From Ignavibacteriales bacterium (GTDB taxonomy: Bacteria; Bacteroidota; Ignavibacteria; Ignavibacteriales; Melioribacteraceae): 9,880 nucleotides of DNA. Under the pieces are notes generated by a model. It was not told the origin of the DNA, did not search any database, and worked only from the letters and a program-made list of their open reading frames with translations. Position 1 is the first letter of the stretch; every line of letters begins with the position of its first letter. Of this stretch, positions 7,453 to 9,880 are shown in pieces. The translations under genes and the position numbers were made by a program. Where the stretch lies: positions 1 through 9,880 of the forward strand of contig QYQI01000031.1 in assembly GCA_007280825.1 (NCBI GenBank). Direction: 5' to 3'.

Positions 7453-7971
7453 CTAGTGAGCCGAATGTGCTGCTTGATGTCTTTGTTCAATTGTGATTAT
7501 GTAAGCAAGAATTATTATCCACGGATATTTATCCAGTAAATCATCTTTCTTTACTATCATTACTTCAGCCCTATCTTTCATGGAAATTTTTTTTGGAATA
7601 ATTTTCGCCAAACAAACTTCCTGTTCGTTGTTAATTTCGCAAAAACCTTTAAATAAGTGAGGAACAATTTTTAATTTTTCACCCAACGGCAAAGAAAGAG
7701 TTCCTCTACTTCTAAATCCGTCCCTTGTATAATTTGCAATTGGCATTTCATAACCGGCTTCGCGTATATCTAAAGCACTCCTCCAAAAACTCGGTTTATA
7801 TATTTCCCATTTTTTATTTTGAATATCCACTTTCCACATCATTCCGAAAAATCCTTTTTGCTGCATTGAACCTATAAGCTCTTCGTTTACCCGTATCTCA
7901 TAATTTCTTTTAAATACAGAAGTCTGTGCAATAACAATATTCTTGCCCATATAATCTGTTATCATTTTCAT
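7453..7971 (-). CDS. Small membrane-anchored protein of unknown function in the SPFH operon (possible tubby/LURP-one-like fold)
   Basis: A 172-residue protein that I cannot assign firmly. Residues 18-125 look like a beta-rich domain with short repeated strand-turn patterns: NYEIRVNEELIGSM, WKVDIQNKKWEIYKP and GFRSRGTLSLPLG. These recall the barrel of tubby-C-terminal/LURP-one-related proteins, but the resemblance is by eye only. Residues 149-161 (YPWIIILAYIITI) form a short hydrophobic segment near the C-terminus, followed by EQRHQAAHSAH, a His/Ala-rich tail; this suggests a tail anchor. ATAGGAT lies about 6 bp upstream of the chosen ATG, with an alternative ATG two codons in. It lies 45 bp after the SPFH gene and 17 bp before the RHH gene on the same strand, so it most likely acts with the SPFH protein at the membrane. 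Confidence 0.65.
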   Translation of the reverse strand: MKMITDYMGKNIVIAQTSVFKRNYEIRVNEELIGSMQQKGFFGMMWKVDIQNKKWEIYKPSFWRSALDIREAGYEMPIANYTRDGFRSRGTLSLPLGEKLKIVPHLFKGFCEINNEQEVCLAKIIPKKISMKDRAEVMIVKKDDLLDKYPWIIILAYIITIEQRHQAAHSAH

Positions 7972-8000
7972 TTTATAATCCTATATAACATACTAATCGT

Positions 8001-8014
8001 TCTACACTCTACAC
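8001..8014. repeat. Two-copy heptamer TCTACAC between operon genes
   Basis: TCTACAC is repeated twice in tandem in the 45-bp gap between the SPFH gene and the next gene of the operon. It is short and may be chance, but it is the second heptanucleotide tandem repeat in the window and shares TCTAC with the hexamer array at 9389-9412. Confidence 0.5.
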
Positions 8015-8016
8015 TA

Positions 8017-8889
8017 TTAATACAGCGAACCCGCATTGATCACCGGCTGAGCAGAAACCTCAGATACCAGCGCCACTAATAAATTATTAACCATTGTTGC
8101 TTTCTTTTCGTTGTCGAGACTTACAATATTATGTTCGCTCAATGCTTTTAATGCCATCTCAACCATTCCTACGGCGCCTTCAACAATCTTTGTTCTTGCT
8201 GCAACAACTGCTTGAGCTTGCTGTCTGCGAAGCATGGCTTGTGCAATTTCCGGAGCGTATGACAAGTGACTTATTCTTGATTCCAATATTTCAACACCAC
8301 AAACCTCGAGTCTTGTCTGAACTTGTTTTTTCATTGCTTCTGCAATCTCTGCCTGATTTCCAACTAAAGAAAATTTATCATGCTCGGATGAATCATAAGC
8401 ATACTCGGTTGCAAGTCCGCGTATAGCAGTTTCACTTTGTATTGCGACAAATCCTTCATAATTCTGAACATCAAAGAGAGCACGTGCCGGATCAACAACA
8501 CGCCACACTACCACGGCTGCAATTTGAATTGGATTACCGTGAAGATCGTTTACTTTAATTGTCTCGCTCTGAAAATTCCTGATCCTTAACGAAACCAATT
8601 TTTTTGTTGTGAAAGGATTAACCCACCAGAATCCTGAAACGCGAACCGTTCCAAGATACTTACCAAAAAGAACAAGCACTCTCGAATCGTTCGGTTGAAC
8701 AACTAAGAATCCGCTGAAGGAAAGAAAAATTAATAATGTAATTGGAACAAAAATCCAGAGTACTTCCGGACGATTATTCATTACTCCCCTGATCAGAATT
8801 GTTACATCAACAAAAATTGCTATGATAACAAAAACAAGCGCTACAAAGCCATTCATTTTCTTGGCTAATTTTTCAGTAATAGCTTCCAT
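8017..8889 (-). CDS. SPFH/Band 7 domain membrane protein
   Basis: A 290-residue member of the SPFH (stomatin/prohibitin/flotillin/HflK-C) superfamily. Two hydrophobic helices (about 14-34 and 43-64) anchor it. VVQPNDSRVLVLFGKYLGTVR (63-83) is the classic entry to the SPFH domain, and GFWWVNPF (86-93) with LRIRNFQSETIKVND (101-115) continues it. The domain runs to about 215 and ends with GVEILESRISHLSYAPEIAQAM (198-219), then an Ala/Gln-rich helix (220-250) of the type that drives oligomerisation. SPFH proteins form large membrane rings or microdomains and often scaffold or inhibit proteases. It has no NfeD partner in the window, unlike the stomatin/NfeD pairing. It is the first gene of the operon: AGGAG at 8896-8900 lies 6 nt before the ATG, and a strong promoter lies just upstream. 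Confidence 0.9.
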   Translation of the reverse strand: MEAITEKLAKKMNGFVALVFVIIAIFVDVTILIRGVMNNRPEVLWIFVPITLLIFLSFSGFLVVQPNDSRVLVLFGKYLGTVRVSGFWWVNPFTTKKLVSLRIRNFQSETIKVNDLHGNPIQIAAVVVWRVVDPARALFDVQNYEGFVAIQSETAIRGLATEYAYDSSEHDKFSLVGNQAEIAEAMKKQVQTRLEVCGVEILESRISHLSYAPEIAQAMLRRQQAQAVVAARTKIVEGAVGMVEMALKALSEHNIVSLDNEKKATMVNNLLVALVSEVSAQPVINAGSLY

Positions 8890-8909
8890 TTAATACTCCT
8901 AATTATTGC

Positions 8910-8926
8910 TATCATAATGATATCAT
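8910..8926. promoter_or_regulatory. Operator-like TATCAT/ATGATA half-site cluster over the SPFH promoter
   Basis: TATCAT-A-ATGATA (8910-8922) is a perfect 13-bp palindrome with a single-base centre. It overlaps a second palindrome, ATGATATCAT (8917-8926), giving three alternating half-sites. The array covers the -10 box and predicted start of transcription of the SPFH operon. Short alternating half-sites are what ribbon-helix-helix dimers bind, and the operon encodes one; the assignment to that protein is an inference. Part of the symmetry comes from the -10 hexamer itself. Confidence 0.5.
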
Positions 8927-8945
8927 GTTAGTATCGCATTGTCAA
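8917..8945 (-). promoter_or_regulatory. Sigma-70-type promoter of the SPFH operon
   Basis: Read on the minus strand, TTGACA (8945-8940) is a perfect -35 box. It is followed by exactly 17 bp and TATCAT (8922-8917), a 5/6 match to TATAAT. Transcription should start near 8910, giving a leader of about 20 nt with AGGAG at 8896-8900. The DNA upstream of the -35 box (8946-8970) is A/T-tract rich, like an UP element. Confidence 0.75.
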
Positions 8946-9051
8946 GTAAAATCTTATTTTTAGTTAAAAAACAGCTAAAAGAGTATAGGGTAATTGAAAG
9001 AATTTTAGCGAGGTGAAAATGAATTGAGATTTTATTTGATCTTCTTTAAAA

Positions 9052-9077
9052 TAAAAAACCCCCGGCAAGCGGGGGTT
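9052..9077 (-). terminator. Intrinsic terminator of the cold-shock gene
   Basis: On the minus strand AACCCCC (9077-9071) pairs with GGGGGTT (9063-9057). An extra C-G pair closes a 5-nt loop, and a run of six T residues follows. It lies 21 bp past the csp stop codon, which is the standard layout of a Rho-independent terminator. The A-run on the other side is shorter, so it works best for the minus strand. Confidence 0.88.
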
Positions 9078-9097
9078 AAATCTAAAACGAGTTACTA

Positions 9098-9310
9098 TTA
9101 GCTGATCTTTTTAACTTCAGCTGCTTGAAGTCCTTTCGGACCCTGTGTAACTGAGAATTCAACTTTATCGTTTTCGTTTAATGTTTTGTATCCATCGCCT
9201 ACAATTGCTTGAAAATGTACAAATACATCTTCTCCGCCTTCTTGTGAAATGAAACCAAAACCTTTGGTGCTGTTAAACCATTTAACAGATCCTTGTTTGC
9301 GCTCTGCCAT
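9098..9310 (-). CDS. CspA-family cold-shock RNA-binding protein
   Basis: A 70-residue single cold-shock domain, the normal length for the family. It has RNP1 KGFGFI (16-21) and RNP2 VFVHF (29-33), the aromatic W11/F12, and the closing GPKGLQAAEV segment. Such proteins bind single-stranded RNA and DNA and melt secondary structure, acting as RNA chaperones in cold shock or constitutively in growth; which applies here cannot be told. AAAGGAG ends 8 nt before the ATG and fixes the start. It is monocistronic: a strong terminator follows, and upstream is a long non-coding stretch that may include a structured 5' leader, as is common for csp genes. Confidence 0.96.
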   Translation of the reverse strand: MAERKQGSVKWFNSTKGFGFISQEGGEDVFVHFQAIVGDGYKTLNENDKVEFSVTQGPKGLQAAEVKKIS

Positions 9311-9643
9311 GACAGATGCTCCTTTGTTAATTTGTTGATAATTGATTGTTTACGACAGGCTTTAAACAGGTGAGGCTTCGAAGATACTTCTACGTCTACA
9401 TCTACATCTAAAGTTACTGCCTTTACGGGTGTAAACATACGGAATGGATTCTTATAAAACTAATTTAAAGAGAGTCGCCTGTCTATGACAGTGTTTAATA
9501 TCACCACTCTATTGATATTGGGATTAAGTACTTCATGGTTTGAAAACGGAGGGAAGGATTTTGTAACAAGAAAGTATTTCTAAATTTTAATGAATCCCAG
9601 AATAATTATTAATAAAAATTTGCAGATGAAAATATTGTAAGTC
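9311..9643. other. Intergenic region: probable csp 5' leader and spacer
   Basis: I see no convincing gene in this 333-bp gap. On the csp-sense (minus) strand it holds the csp ribosome-binding site and a possible leader. Elements include direct repeats AGGCTT (9357-9362 and 9373-9378), CTTCGAAG (9376-9383), a hexamer array (9389-9412) and the palindrome CTGTC-TAT-GACAG (9479-9491). TATAAG near 9450-9455 (minus) could be a -10 box, but no good -35 accompanies it. The part beyond 9540 is AT-rich, with no terminator-like hairpin for the gene ending at 9644. Confidence 0.5.
9389..9412. repeat. Four-unit hexamer array TCTACR in the csp leader
   Basis: TCTACG, TCTACA, TCTACA and TCTAAA follow each other without gaps. 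On the csp-sense strand this reads as TGTAGA repeats about 80-100 nt upstream of the start codon. It could be a slipped-strand tract or a repeated protein/RNA binding site in the leader. Confidence 0.6.
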
Positions 9644-9880
9644 TTAAGGAATTTTAAAATCTATTCCCCTTTCTTTTATAATATCTAATGTGATTTGAAG
9701 ATCATTATAAAAAACGTCAATTCTGTTCTGGTCGTTTTTGTTAGGGTAGTTCATATGCGCGACAATATTTCGAGGGACAACAAGGGTTTCAATATCTAAT
9801 ATTAACTTGTCTAATCTCGGAATAACTTGTTCAAAATAGGGCGAATTTGCTCTGATAATTTCATTAAGATCATTTATATA
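9644..9880 (-). CDS. C-terminal fragment of a possible HEPN-domain protein (5' end outside window)
   Basis: The minus-strand frame is open from the window edge to a TAA at 9646-9644, giving the last 78 residues of a gene whose start is not in view. The fragment is helical and charged. It contains PRNIVAHMNYPNKND, in which R37-N-I-V-A-H42 fits the R-x4-H signature of HEPN domains with the usual polar residue (N) directly after Arg. A long amphipathic helix precedes it (YFEQVIPRLDKLILDIETL) and another follows (RIDVFYNDLQITLDIIKE), as expected for the HEPN four-helix bundle. Many HEPN proteins are RNases in toxin-antitoxin or phage-defence systems; others are inactive nucleotide-binding helpers. 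One short motif is thin evidence, so the family assignment is tentative, but that this is coding is likely. Confidence 0.6.
   Translation of the reverse strand, partial: YINDLNEIIRANSPYFEQVIPRLDKLILDIETLVVPRNIVAHMNYPNKNDQNRIDVFYNDLQITLDIIKERGIDFKIP

Noticed and set aside
8094..8426. A 110-codon plus-strand frame inside the SPFH gene.
   Set aside because: It is antisense to a clear SPFH domain; its Leu/Gln/Arg-rich composition is the complement of the Ala/Gln-rich helix.
8957..8980. TTTTAG / CTAAAA inverted repeat upstream of the SPFH promoter as a possible terminator.
   Set aside because: The stem is only 6 bp of mostly A-T pairs with an 11-nt loop and no T-run, and the csp gene already has a strong terminator at 9052-9077.
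9011..9027. AGGTG followed by ATG-AAT-TGA, a two-codon minimal frame with a good ribosome-binding site on the plus strand.
   Set aside because: There is no downstream gene on that strand for it to regulate, so it is most likely chance.
9199..9438. A 79-codon minus-strand frame starting upstream of csp and overlapping it out of frame.
   Set aside because: It has no ribosome-binding site, overlaps the well-supported csp gene for over 100 bases, and its LDVDVDVEV stretch comes only from the hexamer repeat.
9485..9583. A 32-codon plus-strand frame (MTVFNITTLLILGL...) in the intergenic region.
   Set aside because: It has a hydrophobic then charged pattern like a small membrane peptide, but no ribosome-binding site or promoter, and a frame this short is expected by chance in AT-rich DNA.

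Overview
The window is AT-rich DNA from a bacterium that looks diderm (Gram-negative-type envelope). It encodes an outer-membrane beta-barrel protein, a lipoprotein SCO1 copper chaperone and a periplasmic PCu(A)C-type copper chaperone, which implies aerobic respiration with a CuA-type cytochrome oxidase. Base composition, short intergenic gaps and family content suggest the Bacteroidota/Chlorobiota/Ignavibacteriota assemblage, most likely an Ignavibacteria-like organism. That placement is an inference, since no rRNA is present. All genes are chromosomal in character; I see no insertion sequence, prophage, tRNA, rRNA or CRISPR.

Layout. (1) 1-3629 is a cell-surface block. It holds the 3' part of an LTA-synthase/MdoB-type phosphoglycerol transferase or sulfatase (+), convergent by only 5 bp with a minus-strand pair: a YaiO-like TPR/beta-barrel outer-membrane protein followed by a single-pass membrane protein of unknown function. 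(2) 3790-5939 is a minus-strand pair overlapping by 4 bp: a divergent SAM-methyltransferase-like protein, then an RlmD/RumA-type m5U rRNA methyltransferase with its 4Fe-4S cysteines and catalytic residues. (3) 5943-6000, between divergent genes, carries nested perfect inverted repeats. (4) 6108-7210 is a plus-strand copper-delivery pair, SCO1/SenC then PCu(A)C. The latter contains an in-gene heptanucleotide repeat. (5) 7235-8889 is a minus-strand three-gene operon: an SPFH/Band 7 membrane protein, a small C-terminally membrane-anchored protein of unknown function, and an Arc-type ribbon-helix-helix protein. A near-consensus sigma-70 promoter (TTGACA, 17 bp, TATCAT) precedes it, and its -10 box sits inside a run of TATCAT/ATGATA half-sites, so autoregulation by the operon's own ribbon-helix-helix protein is a natural hypothesis. 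(6) 9098-9310 is a CspA-family cold-shock protein (-) with a strong intrinsic terminator and a long upstream leader region. (7) 9644-9880 is the C-terminal end of a further minus-strand gene running off the window, carrying an R-N-x3-H motif like that of HEPN-domain proteins.

The most interesting parts are the SPFH/unknown/RHH operon with its operator-like promoter, the edge-truncated HEPN-like gene, and the surface trio containing an uncharacterised membrane protein. The copper pair, RlmD and Csp are well-understood housekeeping functions.
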